Shown one piece after another: positions 30,943-37,653 of a stretch of DNA of 40,240 bases. The translations under genes were made by a program, and so were the position numbers. The notes under the pieces were generated by a model. That model was given only the letters and a program-made list of their open reading frames with translations, had not been told where the DNA came from and did not search any database. The stretch is from a virus. Location of the stretch: IMG/VR virus record IMGVR_UViG_3300037234_000268, positions 1 through 40,240 of that record; one strand, given 5' to 3'. Position 1 is the stretch's first letter, and the number at the start of each line of letters is the position of its first letter.

Positions 30943-31660
30943 TTTCATTTATCCTATCGTAATCTATCGGCTCATTATCTATTACCGCAATTGACGTATC
31001 TTTGCAAAATATCTTCTTAGGTGTGATGCTAGACATAAATCGCCTGTCTGATTGTAAGCCTTTATGTGACCATACAACGCATAGAGGTACATTCAATCCC
31101 TCTGCTAGTGCTGTTGCCCATCCTTGCTGGGTTACGACCATAGAGCTATTAGATATAGTATCCTTTAATAGGCCATAATGAACATCTCTGCGGTCAATAT
31201 CAATACCTTTGTAAATGTTATCGCCTTTTCCTATTAGACATATATGATACCTATCTTTATAATGGTCAATAATATTCTGTATGTAATTATAATCTGGTGT
31301 TAGTTCTTTTGCTGTTCCAATTCCCATAGGATTATATGGCGCAACTATACATATCCGTCCACCTGCTGAAACATTCACCATTGGCTTACTCAATTCAAAC
31401 GGTATCTCCTTTATCTTAGCAGCCTTGCATATATCTTGCCATTGGTTCGTAGAGTCATCGTACTTGTATTTGCAATAACAGGCGTCTATATCTACAGGCG
31501 TCCTTCTGTTAAATGGCATAAACTGTATATCCATCATATCACTGAATACCTCTGGATAGTTAGTCAATACAGTTATATCGTTATATACGAGACTAAGGTT
31601 CTTTACGATTGCGCTTAGATATATAGCATCACCAAAACCACCATTACCTCTGATTATCAT
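30926..31660 (-). CDS. GT9 (heptosyltransferase)-like glycosyltransferase
   Basis: The protein has 244 residues. GNGGFGDAIYLSAIVKNLSL is the N-terminal Rossmann signature of GT9-type ADP-heptose:LPS transferases. RICIVAPYNPMGIGTAKELTP and VVTQQGWATALAEGLNVPLCVVW (compare family TxDTGxxHlAaAl-xxPxV.lf) give the C-terminal nucleotide-sugar part. It is shorter than the usual 330 or so residues. Its start overlaps the small terminase stop region. Plausible targets are host LPS or a virion protein. Confidence 0.7.
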   Translation of the reverse strand: MIIRGNGGFGDAIYLSAIVKNLSLVYNDITVLTNYPEVFSDMMDIQFMPFNRRTPVDIDACYCKYKYDDSTNQWQDICKAAKIKEIPFELSKPMVNVSAGGRICIVAPYNPMGIGTAKELTPDYNYIQNIIDHYKDRYHICLIGKGDNIYKGIDIDRRDVHYGLLKDTISNSSMVVTQQGWATALAEGLNVPLCVVWSHKGLQSDRRFMSSITPKKIFCKDTSIAVIDNEPIDYDRINENANIT

Positions 31661-31961
31661 CAGTACTCTCTATAAACTTCTTTTGGCGTTCAGTTCTAAT
31701 AATAACTGGCTTATCTTCATCACCGGATAATTGTAGCTTTTGATTAGATTTACCATAAGCACGGTCAAGTGCTTCTTTAATAGCCTGTATGTTGCCAGCC
31801 TTACCTTCTGTGGCTAATGTATCAAACAACCCATCTAATATAGAGCCGTCTTTCTCTTCATCGTACTCTTCTAATTTAGCACGCCACAACTCATCTAATG
31901 GTTTACGCTTGCTATTCTTGCCACCCTTGATACTATCAGCCTTAGTCAATTTATGTCCCAT
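31644..31961 (-). CDS. terS: Terminase small subunit-like protein
   Basis: The protein has 105 residues. A basic KGGKNSKRKPLDELWRAKLEEYD opening, a helical ILDGLFDTLATEGKAGNIQAIKEALDRAYGK section and a short C-terminal tail match the DUF5681/small terminase type found before phage large terminases. It would recognise the packaging site. Ribosome site is poor (AGCCGAGAT), and the start lies beside a duplicated TAGCCGAGA. Five enzyme genes separate it from the large subunit. Confidence 0.7.
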   Translation of the reverse strand: MGHKLTKADSIKGGKNSKRKPLDELWRAKLEEYDEEKDGSILDGLFDTLATEGKAGNIQAIKEALDRAYGKSNQKLQLSGDEDKPVIIRTERQKKFIESTDDNQR

Positions 31962-31985
31962 ATCTCGGCTATCTCTCGGCTATAA

Positions 31986-32015
31986 TGTAATTATTACAAT
32001 TTAGAATGATTCTAA
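31986..32015. promoter_or_regulatory. Two adjacent palindromes upstream of the small terminase gene
   Basis: tgtaattattaca (31986-31998; arms of 6 around one base) and ttagaatgattctaa (32001-32015; arms of 7 around one base) lie 2 bp apart, 25-54 bp before the small terminase start. No good promoter is seen next to them. They could be operators or a packaging recognition element. Confidence 0.5.
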
Positions 32016-32065
32016 TTAATGATGTGTTATTCATATGTACCCCTCTAGGATATTAATATTATATG

Positions 32066-32203
32066 TTAATCGCTCTCTTTAAAGAAAATATACCAACTGT
32101 TATCTATTGCAACAAGTTTGAACCCATCTGAAAGCATATCGTCTAATAGTCCCTGAACTCCTCGTATGTCACCGCCAAATGGTATTGCTTCGACTTTATA
32201 CAT
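32066..32203 (-). CDS. Small protein (45 residues)
   Basis: MYKVEAIPFGGDIRGVQGLL, then a tail DDMLSDGFKLVAIDNSWYIFF. ATG at 32203 is 1 nt after the upstream stop, so translation is probably coupled. This 'exxPfggd..giq..L..~~~~~gw.l' pattern resembles DUF4177-like short proteins. Function unknown. Confidence 0.55.
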   Translation of the reverse strand: MYKVEAIPFGGDIRGVQGLLDDMLSDGFKLVAIDNSWYIFFKESD

Positions 32204-32204
32204 C

Positions 32205-32402
32205 TCACTCACCCTCTCTATTACACTCAATAAACTGCTGACTCACTTTACCACCAAATGTAATTACTTCATCTATACCAGCATAACCCATATCATTATC
32301 GGCACAATCTAGGCAGTCGTCAGTGCCTATTCCGATATGCTCATTATGAGGGCATTTAGTCAGGCATTGAGAGCCTTTAAGTTCAAAGTGTATCTTTTTC
32401 AT
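32205..32402 (-). CDS. Small Cys-rich protein with leaderless start
   Basis: The protein has 65 residues with C13/C17 (CLTKCPH) and C30/C33 (CLDCADN), a probable zinc-binding pair set. ATG 32402 lies 8 nt after the -10 box of the promoter at 32411-32439 and has no ribosome site, so the mRNA would begin at or within about two bases of the start codon. No later in-frame Met occurs before residue 38. It opens the terminase/cassette operon. Confidence 0.6.
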   Translation of the reverse strand: MKKIHFELKGSQCLTKCPHNEHIGIGTDDCLDCADNDMGYAGIDEVITFGGKVSQQFIECNREGE

Positions 32403-32410
32403 ATGATTAT

Positions 32411-32439
32411 ATTATACTATAATTAGTATATTATATCAA
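32411..32439 (-). promoter_or_regulatory. Promoter of the terminase/glycan-cassette operon
   Basis: Minus strand: TTGATA (32439-32434), 17-bp spacer ending in TATAG, TATAAT (32416-32411). It shares TTGATATAATA with the promoter at 26491-26519 but lacks the TCTC element. It overlaps the sequence just after the stop at 32449. Confidence 0.8.
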
Positions 32440-32448
32440 GCCATTTAC

Positions 32449-32640
32449 TCAATGTTTTGCTACCACCTCTATCCGCTCTATCTTCTCCTGTAATGCTTTG
32501 TTCTTAAGTTGTTCATCCAGGTAGTTGATCCGTAATGTAGCGTTATTCGATTTCAAATCTGTTATGATTTTCTTAAGCTTGGCTATCTCTTTCATTTTTG
32601 TGTTTATTGTCGTTTTTGCTGCGTTATCTATTATCATCAT
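32449..32640 (-). CDS. Small coiled-coil protein
   Basis: There are 63 residues from ATG 32640 (or 32637), just after AAGGAG; the longer frame from 32697 has no ribosome site and overlaps the upstream gene. It is nearly all coiled coil (MKEIAKLKKIITDLKSNNAT, then YLDEQLKNKALQEKIERIEV). Function unknown; last gene before the terminase promoter. Confidence 0.55.
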   Translation of the reverse strand: MMIIDNAAKTTINTKMKEIAKLKKIITDLKSNNATLRINYLDEQLKNKALQEKIERIEVVAKH

Positions 32641-32654
32641 TATCTCCTTAGTTG

Positions 32655-32960
32655 TTATTTGTCGCCCATAACATTCATCTTGTAACATTCTAGGCATTTA
32701 TGCACAACAGCTTTTTCCCCACAAGAGCATTTCACACTATCGCTGTTGTCGGATTGTTTGAGAAGGTCTTCTAGATGTTTTATCCTTTTCTTTAGAATAT
32801 CATAAATAAATGAAGGAACTACGACATTATCACCTGCAATACCTTCAGGCAATTTAACCATTTTCTGGAATGGTACGGAATGTTTAATTATTCCATCAGG
32901 TCTATTTTTAAAATCCTCATAATTGTTAATATCATAATATTTTTTAATTTTTTCATTCAT
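32655..32960 (-). CDS. Small protein with C-terminal zinc ribbon
   Basis: The protein has 101 residues. The central VPSFIYDILKKRIKHLEDLL is helical; the end carries CSCGEKAVVHKCLEC, a likely zinc-binding knuckle. ATGA overlap with the upstream gene. Unknown function. Confidence 0.6.
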   Translation of the reverse strand: MNEKIKKYYDINNYEDFKNRPDGIIKHSVPFQKMVKLPEGIAGDNVVVPSFIYDILKKRIKHLEDLLKQSDNSDSVKCSCGEKAVVHKCLECYKMNVMGDK

Positions 32961-33196
32961 ACCGCCACCTCAAATTTCTTGTATTCTCCTAGTAGTGTAA
33001 GAGAATAAGTGCATTGATAAAGCAATTCCCTAAAACAAAGCCACCTGCGGCCTATAACAATAAACTCTCTATCATCTTCAATATCTATAACTGTAATTCT
33101 ATTACACATTTCGGGACCATCTTTTATCCACATATTAGGATTATCATTAATCAACTGCAATATCTCTGCTTTGGTTCTTGGACGCATTTTAGTCAT
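32957..33196 (-). CDS. Hypothetical protein (79 residues)
   Basis: Begins MTKMRPRTKAEILQLINDNP and contains REFIVIGRRWLCFRELLYQC. Not recognised. GGAGGTG precedes the ATG by 8 nt and the start overlaps the upstream stop as TAATG, supporting a real coupled gene. Confidence 0.6.
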   Translation of the reverse strand: MTKMRPRTKAEILQLINDNPNMWIKDGPEMCNRITVIDIEDDREFIVIGRRWLCFRELLYQCTYSLTLLGEYKKFEVAV

Positions 33197-33447
33197 TAGT
33201 ATGTCACCTCCCCTATGTCAATAATTTCACCGCATTCGGGACAGCTGAAATCTTCTCCAAAATTATCAATATGTTCCTTAGAGAAATCTTTACAAGCTCC
33301 TGACCAATGGTTATCATCTGGCATTAATAATTGATAAAGCCACCCATCATCTGTGAGGTCAGTTTCAAATAAATCAAGTGATTTTTCACAGTGTGGGCAT
33401 TCATATTCAGCAGTTATATTTAAATAACATCTCGTTTTTTCCATCAT
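33196..33447 (-). CDS. Small zinc-ribbon protein
   Basis: The protein has 83 residues with C17/C20 (CPHC) and C69/C72 (CPEC) about fifty residues apart, a rubredoxin-like zinc-ribbon spacing with a long insert. It overlaps the upstream 55-residue gene by ATGA. Function unknown. Confidence 0.65.
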   Translation of the reverse strand: MMEKTRCYLNITAEYECPHCEKSLDLFETDLTDDGWLYQLLMPDDNHWSGACKDFSKEHIDNFGEDFSCPECGEIIDIGEVTY

Positions 33448-33611
33448 TTTCCCCTTGTCGCTATTGCTTCATTGAATAAACCTACTATTTGATGTTTATC
33501 CATATCAGTAAACACATACAAACTATTCTTATATTGTCTATCTTTTCTTGGTTTATTTCTCCACTTCCTCAATGCTTTTATCATTTTGCTTTTGGATTTT
33601 GATTTAGTCAT
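33444..33611 (-). CDS. Small basic protein (55 residues), paralogue of the gene at 39044-38886
   Basis: Begins MTKSKSKSKMIKALRKWR and ends IVGLFNEAIATRGK. Both the start and end modules recur in the gene at 39044-38886, while the middle differs. ATG overlaps the upstream stop as ATGA, and AAGGA lies 9 nt upstream. The basic N-terminus could bind nucleic acid. Function unknown. Confidence 0.65.
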   Translation of the reverse strand: MTKSKSKSKMIKALRKWRNKPRKDRQYKNSLYVFTDMDKHQIVGLFNEAIATRGK

Positions 33612-33889
33612 TTAGTGGTGTCCTTGTCGAGATATTCCTGTCTTTCTTGTTTTAAATCACTGTAATCTAAATGTGGTGCTCGTATGTCTGCACCTTTTAT
33701 ATAATCTTCTGCAATATGTACTTTGCATAAAGGTATACTGACTGTCATAAACAATAACTTTTCTAGTTTTATCCCATTAGCTATATTCCCACATCTATCA
33801 CAAGATACATTTTCCCTTTTTTTATTTTGTATCATCCATTTAATACCAGTTCCACTATAATATTTTTTACCAATATATTTCCACTTCAT
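33608..33889 (-). CDS. Small zinc-knuckle protein
   Basis: The protein has 93 residues, with CDRC (C30/C33) and later CKVH (C55/H58), a CCCH-type zinc site. The N-terminus KWKYIGKKYYSGTGIKWMIQ is basic. ATGA overlap with the upstream gene and a GAAGGGA ribosome site. Confidence 0.6.
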   Translation of the reverse strand: MKWKYIGKKYYSGTGIKWMIQNKKRENVSCDRCGNIANGIKLEKLLFMTVSIPLCKVHIAEDYIKGADIRAPHLDYSDLKQERQEYLDKDTTK

Positions 33890-34251
33890 TTCCCTTCCTC
33901 CTCATTCATAATGAAATCCAGTGCCTTGACTAATGCACCTTGCATACCGTTGTGGTCTGCAAAATCAAAAGATATAATATCAACGTCAGACATTACCCCA
34001 CCGTTAATTTTTCGTATTGAAAATGATGTTCTATATAGATTTATATAATACCTTTTCCCGTCTACATTTCCGCTACTTGTATTGATCTTTTCGAGTGCTT
34101 GCATAAGGATATTAAAATCTAATACATTAATATCCATACAATGCTTTTTATGACCTTCACATTTAGGGCATTCAATATTTTCATTACTACAATAGTATTT
34201 ACCTAATAATTTAGCTATGAACTTCTTTAACTCTATATTATCACTCATCAT
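33886..34251 (-). CDS. Hypothetical protein with N-terminal Cys cluster
   Basis: The protein has 121 residues; C21, C28, C31 and C38 (CPKCEGHKKHC) form a likely zinc site, followed by a beta-rich part (GKRYYINLYRTSFSIRKINGG) and a C-terminal helix. The second ATG (34248) lies 6 nt after GGAG and may be the true start. Function unknown. Confidence 0.6.
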   Translation of the reverse strand: MMSDNIELKKFIAKLLGKYYCSNENIECPKCEGHKKHCMDINVLDFNILMQALEKINTSSGNVDGKRYYINLYRTSFSIRKINGGVMSDVDIISFDFADHNGMQGALVKALDFIMNEEEGK

Positions 34252-34257
34252 TCACTC

Positions 34258-34617
34258 CTAATCTATAACCATATAAGCTATGATATCCCATGTACCGCCC
34301 CCAAAATTATCGTGCTTCCATCCGTGCCATTTACTAGCTTCTCCTCTATCTGTATTTTTATTTCTAAATTTAATTTTTACATAGGCGTTATCCTCTACTG
34401 GACATTCACCGCCGTTCCACTCTATCCATTTGCTTTTAGATTTATTATGGTAGTCGTTTAGTTCTTTGACAATTTCTGAATTAGGTATATGTTTCCCGTT
34501 TTTAAAGATACCTAAAGATTTACTGTTAATACTATACACATCCTCACTTTCTGCTTTTATATCTGCAATCTGTTGTTCTAACTTTAATATGCGTTTTTGC
34601 TGTGATTCATTCATCAT
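34258..34617 (-). CDS. Phage protein with 'WIEWNGGECPV' domain
   Basis: The protein has 119 residues. A coiled N-terminus (QKRILKLEQQIADIKAESED) and a middle module SEIVKELNDYHNKSKSK lead into WIEWNGGECPVEDNAYVKIKFRN...WDIIAYMVI, a small beta domain common in phage accessory genes, of unknown function. The IVKELNDYH module is shared, down to a 20-nt identical stretch, with the gene at 38676-38347. Confidence 0.65.
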   Translation of the reverse strand: MMNESQQKRILKLEQQIADIKAESEDVYSINSKSLGIFKNGKHIPNSEIVKELNDYHNKSKSKWIEWNGGECPVEDNAYVKIKFRNKNTDRGEASKWHGWKHDNFGGGTWDIIAYMVID

Positions 34618-34867
34618 CTATCTCCTCATTTTCATCTAATAACTCTGGCATATCTACATCATCAAATATAGTCAATCTGTTTATTGTAGACGCCTTCTTT
34701 TTATATGTATATTCTCGCTCACTGCTATTCTCTGCGAAGCAATTAGGGCAGAGCGTCCTGGTATAAATCATCAACGCCCTACAACCTGGATTCTTACACA
34801 TTATATTTCTGTGTGATTTCTCGTATACTGTTTTAACTGGTCTAATTGTTTTGTGTGTGTTCATCAT
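34607..34867 (-). CDS. Small zinc-ribbon protein with acidic tail
   Basis: The protein has 86 residues; C24/C29 (CKNPGC) and C40/C43 (CPNC) form a zinc ribbon resembling those of transcription-factor-like small proteins, followed by a very acidic end (MPELLDENEEIDDE). Overlaps the downstream gene by 11 nt. It might bind nucleic acid or RNA polymerase (speculative). Confidence 0.55.
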   Translation of the reverse strand: MMNTHKTIRPVKTVYEKSHRNIMCKNPGCRALMIYTRTLCPNCFAENSSEREYTYKKKASTINRLTIFDDVDMPELLDENEEIDDE

Positions 34868-35004
34868 TTCGCCTCCATTGTTACTTTTTTATCGCTGAAT
34901 ACCATAACCATTTCAATCACTTTTCTCATTTGAGACGCCGTTAAACCTTGCTCTTTTAGATACTCATAAATATCATTAGCTTTCTTATTAATTTGCTTAT
35001 TCAT
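34864..35004 (-). CDS. Small helical protein (46 residues)
   Basis: MNKQINKKANDIYEYLKEQG, then LTASQMRKVIEMVMVFSDKK. Its ends overlap both neighbours (8 nt upstream and ATGA downstream), as expected in this packed operon. The sequence 'IYEYLKEQGLTASQ' looks like a small helix-turn-helix. Function unknown. Confidence 0.55.
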   Translation of the reverse strand: MNKQINKKANDIYEYLKEQGLTASQMRKVIEMVMVFSDKKVTMEAK

Positions 35005-35224
35005 AACACCCTCTCTCTATGTAACTATTAGTCCGTTCCATCTCTGATAGTTCAAAATCACGTTGTAATTTCTTGGCTTCCAGTAAAGCCTGTTTCTGTT
35101 GGATTAGTCTTTCGAGTTCCTCATCATTAAACAATGCGCATAGTGTGTACAATAAATCTTTCTGTATTGTTTCATGATTTCTTACTGCTTTGGGTATATT
35201 CTGGGGGTTTATATTTCTAAGCAT
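34997..35224 (-). CDS. Small helical protein (75 residues)
   Basis: Charged helices with LYTLCALFNDEELERLIQQK and LEAKKLQRDFELSEMERTN. No family recognised. The ribosome site GGGTAAA is embedded in the upstream stop region. Confidence 0.5.
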   Translation of the reverse strand: MLRNINPQNIPKAVRNHETIQKDLLYTLCALFNDEELERLIQQKQALLEAKKLQRDFELSEMERTNSYIERGCYE

Positions 35225-35229
35225 AATAT

Positions 35230-35478
35230 TTACCCATATACAGCATCATTCAACTCTTTTTTTAGAATGTATAAACTTTCTAGGATATCACTATCAAACT
35301 TATCGAGCTTAAACTTTGATATTACCTCACTATAATTGACAGATAAATCCTCATATATATTATGTACTTGCTCAATTTTTTGGTCTAATTCTTTAACCAT
35401 TTCAAGTATCTCATATGATTCTGTCTCTTTTAGATGTTTGTCTATTGCTTTATTAATTTGGTCTGGTACTTCTTCCAT
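35230..35478 (-). CDS. Small coiled-coil protein (82 residues)
   Basis: Almost wholly helical and acidic (EILEMVKELDQKIEQVHNIYEDL). AAGGA precedes ATG by 7 nt. Function unknown. Confidence 0.55.
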   Translation of the reverse strand: MEEVPDQINKAIDKHLKETESYEILEMVKELDQKIEQVHNIYEDLSVNYSEVISKFKLDKFDSDILESLYILKKELNDAVYG

Positions 35479-35482
35479 TTTA

Positions 35483-35707
35483 TTATCCTTCTTTTAAGCT
35501 ATTAAGAAACTTATTATAGCACCCTTTAAATGAAGCACCTTCAAATCGTTCGCCACCATCACCCTGGCTCTTTGAAACATATAACGAATACCTAATCTCA
35601 ATTTTTTGCGGTTTATAGCCGTAGTCTCTGTTTGAACACTCTGCATTAACATACTCTATATTACCCAGTATTTTTCTAACTTTTTTTAATAATCTTTTTG
35701 CTTTCAT
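35483..35707 (-). CDS. Hypothetical protein preceded by an RNA hairpin
   Basis: The protein has 74 residues: a basic helix (KAKRLLKKVRKILGNIEYVN) followed by a beta region (KIEIRYSLYVSKSQGDGGERF). No family recognised. The 14-bp hairpin at 35730-35765 lies 22 nt before the start, so this gene may be under structural control or be protected by RNA processing. Confidence 0.55.
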   Translation of the reverse strand: MKAKRLLKKVRKILGNIEYVNAECSNRDYGYKPQKIEIRYSLYVSKSQGDGGERFEGASFKGCYNKFLNSLKEG

Positions 35708-35729
35708 AATATTTCCTTATTATTATATA

Positions 35730-35765
35730 TACCACCCACTACCTTATTATGGGTAATGGATGGTA
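35730..35765 (-). promoter_or_regulatory. 14-bp RNA hairpin in the accessory operon
   Basis: Minus-strand RNA UACCAUCCAUUACC (35765-35752), loop CAUAAUAA, GGUAGUGGGUGGUA (35743-35730): all 14 positions pair, two as G-U. The wobble pairs mean the stem is better as minus-strand RNA than as DNA. No U-run follows, so it is not a simple terminator. Confidence 0.7.
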
Positions 35766-35780
35766 CTCCCAAATATACGG

Positions 35781-36008
35781 CTATTCTGGTATTAACTCGC
35801 CAATCTTAGTTATATCGTATTTTAATTGATCTGTTTTTTGCGTTAAATCACATTCTATAATTGCGCTCTTATGCTTCTCAATTAACTCTCGATATTCATC
35901 TTCCATCTCTTGTATTGCATTACTAAGGTCCTCAAAGCTTTGTGCTAATGATTCACGCTCTGCTTTTTCCTCGGCTTTCTCATACGCTCTCTCAATTTGA
36001 TGTTCCAT
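35781..36008 (-). CDS. Small coiled-coil protein (75 residues)
   Basis: Highly charged coiled coil (RAYEKAEEKAERESLAQSFE, EMEDEYRELIEKH). Unknown function. It ends 15 nt before the 35730-35765 hairpin. Confidence 0.5.
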   Translation of the reverse strand: MEHQIERAYEKAEEKAERESLAQSFEDLSNAIQEMEDEYRELIEKHKSAIIECDLTQKTDQLKYDITKIGELIPE

Positions 36009-36010
36009 AA

Positions 36011-36508
36011 TTAAAATCTCCCTGTTAGATAATACTTAACTACATCAACACCGTATAGATTTTTCATGCGTTCAATTTCAGCTTTGATTTCGCTTTCCAT
36101 TGAGAGTGGTGCGTAAAACCAGTCTGGAAATTGTTGAGACATGCAAGATGCACTAAATATAACATCATTGCTCTTATACCAAATATCTAGCTTGTCAAAA
36201 TTGGTACTCTCCCAATCTGGCACATAATCACCTATTATACGCTTCCAATGTTGCTTGATGATCTGTTCGGCTTGTATACGCATAACTTCATGATAATGCG
36301 TCTTATTTCCCAATATTCCACCACCACATACATTTATCATAATGTCTGAAATAGAAATTATATTGTGCTCATTCTCTTTATGCCACTCCCGAAAATCAAG
36401 CCCCTTATCAGCTTTCAACTCTTCTAATTTCTTAGATACATCGGCTATAGTTTGGTTAGCAGTATCAAGCGTTTCCTGTAATTTGTCTATTTGTTTGTCT
36501 TTATTCAT
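36011..36508 (-). CDS. Hypothetical protein (165 residues)
   Basis: A coiled N-terminus (KQIDKLQETLDTANQTIADV) is followed by a globular part with GGGILGNKTHYHEVMRIQAEQIIKQHW and a C-terminal helix ending VDVVKYYLTGRF. Not recognised. Strong GGAG ribosome site. Confidence 0.6.
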   Translation of the reverse strand: MNKDKQIDKLQETLDTANQTIADVSKKLEELKADKGLDFREWHKENEHNIISISDIMINVCGGGILGNKTHYHEVMRIQAEQIIKQHWKRIIGDYVPDWESTNFDKLDIWYKSNDVIFSASCMSQQFPDWFYAPLSMESEIKAEIERMKNLYGVDVVKYYLTGRF

Positions 36509-36511
36509 AAT

Positions 36512-36841
36512 TTAGCTCCTTTCTATTGCTTCATATAATAGTTTGGCGTATTTTTTTTTGGTTGTCTTGTTTATAGCTTTGTCCCATTTACGGAAAAATG
36601 AAGATTTATCAAAACAAGATTTATTCTCTTTTTTAAGTGGGCATTTTTCACAGCAATTTTCTTGTGTTGTTTTGTCTGACATATCTTTATATTTAGTGCA
36701 GTAAGCACAACTATCATTTAAGTTACGTATATTAGGATGATTAGAATATAGCCACTTAGATAAATCATAATAATCACACCCAGTATCTACTACATATCTC
36801 CATTTAATTAAACATAATTTCTTAGCTTGTTGCTTTGTCAT
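36512..36841 (-). CDS. Cys-rich protein with LLYEAI tail
   Basis: The protein has 109 residues. A central cluster (CAYCTKYKDMS...NCCEKCPLKKENKSC) suggests a zinc or iron-sulfur type site. The end, AKLLYEAIERS, resembles the LFNEAI tail of three other small genes. It is the first gene after the promoter at 36870-36898. Confidence 0.6.
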   Translation of the reverse strand: MTKQQAKKLCLIKWRYVVDTGCDYYDLSKWLYSNHPNIRNLNDSCAYCTKYKDMSDKTTQENCCEKCPLKKENKSCFDKSSFFRKWDKAINKTTKKKYAKLLYEAIERS

Positions 36842-36869
36842 AATTACTCTCCTTAATTAGTATAGATAC

Positions 36870-36898
36870 ATCTTACTCTGTTATCAGTATCTTGTCAA
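36870..36898 (-). promoter_or_regulatory. Sigma70-type promoter of the small accessory gene block
   Basis: Minus strand: TTGACA (36898-36893), 17-bp spacer, TAAGAT (36875-36870). Just upstream is the palindrome AGAGATAAATCTCT, whose right arm is the TCTC element and which overlaps the stop of the gene ending at 36904. Confidence 0.75.
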
Positions 36899-36903
36899 GA
36901 GAT

Positions 36904-37131
36904 TTATCTCTTTTTTGTGTTTTTTACGTTTTTTACTATATCTCTTTTTAGCTCAATATCATTGATATATATCTTGCAAGCTCTAAATGACGGTAATGTT
37001 CTGATATGTCCAGATAATACCTTATCCTCTTTAAACACTTTCCACTCCTTTTTGCACTTAGTTATAGTGTATATGATTTTATCGCCCTGTTCTACCTCAT
37101 AATATCCGTACTCTATTTTATTATATTTCAT
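36904..37131 (-). CDS. Small basic protein (75 residues)
   Basis: Beta-rich start (KYNKIEYGYYEVEQGDKIIY), Lys-rich end (RDIVKNVKNTKKR). AGGA precedes ATG by 8 nt, and the gene overlaps the upstream one by 11 nt. Function unknown. Confidence 0.55.
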   Translation of the reverse strand: MKYNKIEYGYYEVEQGDKIIYTITKCKKEWKVFKEDKVLSGHIRTLPSFRACKIYINDIELKRDIVKNVKNTKKR

Positions 37132-37315
37132 CTTCTATATCCTGTGTTTTATTTGTATATGGTATGTTTGTATATTGCTCAATTAATCTCTCGTTGACAT
37201 CGTTGTCCTTATCGTATACGGCTTTGTACATCATAATAACACCGACTACCATCCCAACTGCCAGACCGAGAAAAAAGCCTGCTGTTATCATCTGCCAACG
37301 TTGGTTCATTGTCAC
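37121..37315 (-). CDS. Small single-TM protein
   Basis: The protein has 64 residues from GTG 37315, 7 nt after GGAG and forming GTGA with the upstream stop; the ATG at 37309 is too far from that site. One membrane helix (about 9-31, ITAGFFLGLAVGMVVGVIMM) and a short acidic tail. It could be a membrane-acting early protein; function unknown. Confidence 0.6.
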   Translation of the reverse strand: MTMNQRWQMITAGFFLGLAVGMVVGVIMMYKAVYDKDNDVNERLIEQYTNIPYTNKTQDIEDEI

Positions 37316-37653
37316 TCGTCAACTCCATACTTATTTTTGTAATATAGAGTTGTTTTCTCTTTTATTTTTGCCAGCGCAATTTCATCTTTTTCTTGTACAG
37401 CTCTATATGTTGAGTAATTCTCTATACCTAATATTTCACAGCCAATGATAAAGCTCTCTTTCTTTTTGCTCTCAAAGTAACTATGATGTTTTCTGCATAG
37501 TGGCAATTGTATATGATTTTTAATGCACGTTGCACGATCACCAACTTTTTTATTAGCTGTACGACCTCCTAATAGTTCGTGTATCTCCGATGCAAGGTCT
37601 GTACATTGATATGCGCATACTGGTGTATTAAAATTAAAGTCCTCAATTTTCAT
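37312..37653 (-). CDS. HNH-like / NinG-like putative endonuclease
   Basis: There are 113 residues from ATG 37653, 7 nt after AAGGAG. CAYQC (C13/C17), EIHELLGG (H25), then LPLCRKHHSYF (C53, H56, H57) follow the CxxxC...EIHH...LCxxHH arrangement of small phage HNH proteins. The catalytic His doublet is EIHE rather than EIHH or DH, so activity is uncertain. Next to a VRR-NUC gene, which suggests a recombination or junction-processing pair. Confidence 0.65.
   Translation of the reverse strand: MKIEDFNFNTPVCAYQCTDLASEIHELLGGRTANKKVGDRATCIKNHIQLPLCRKHHSYFESKKKESFIIGCEILGIENYSTYRAVQEKDEIALAKIKEKTTLYYKNKYGVDE

Noticed and set aside
32058-32086. TATAAT-like box before the small terminase gene
   Set aside because: The 17-bp-upstream hexamer is TTCTTT, a poor -35 match, and the box lies inside a coding region.
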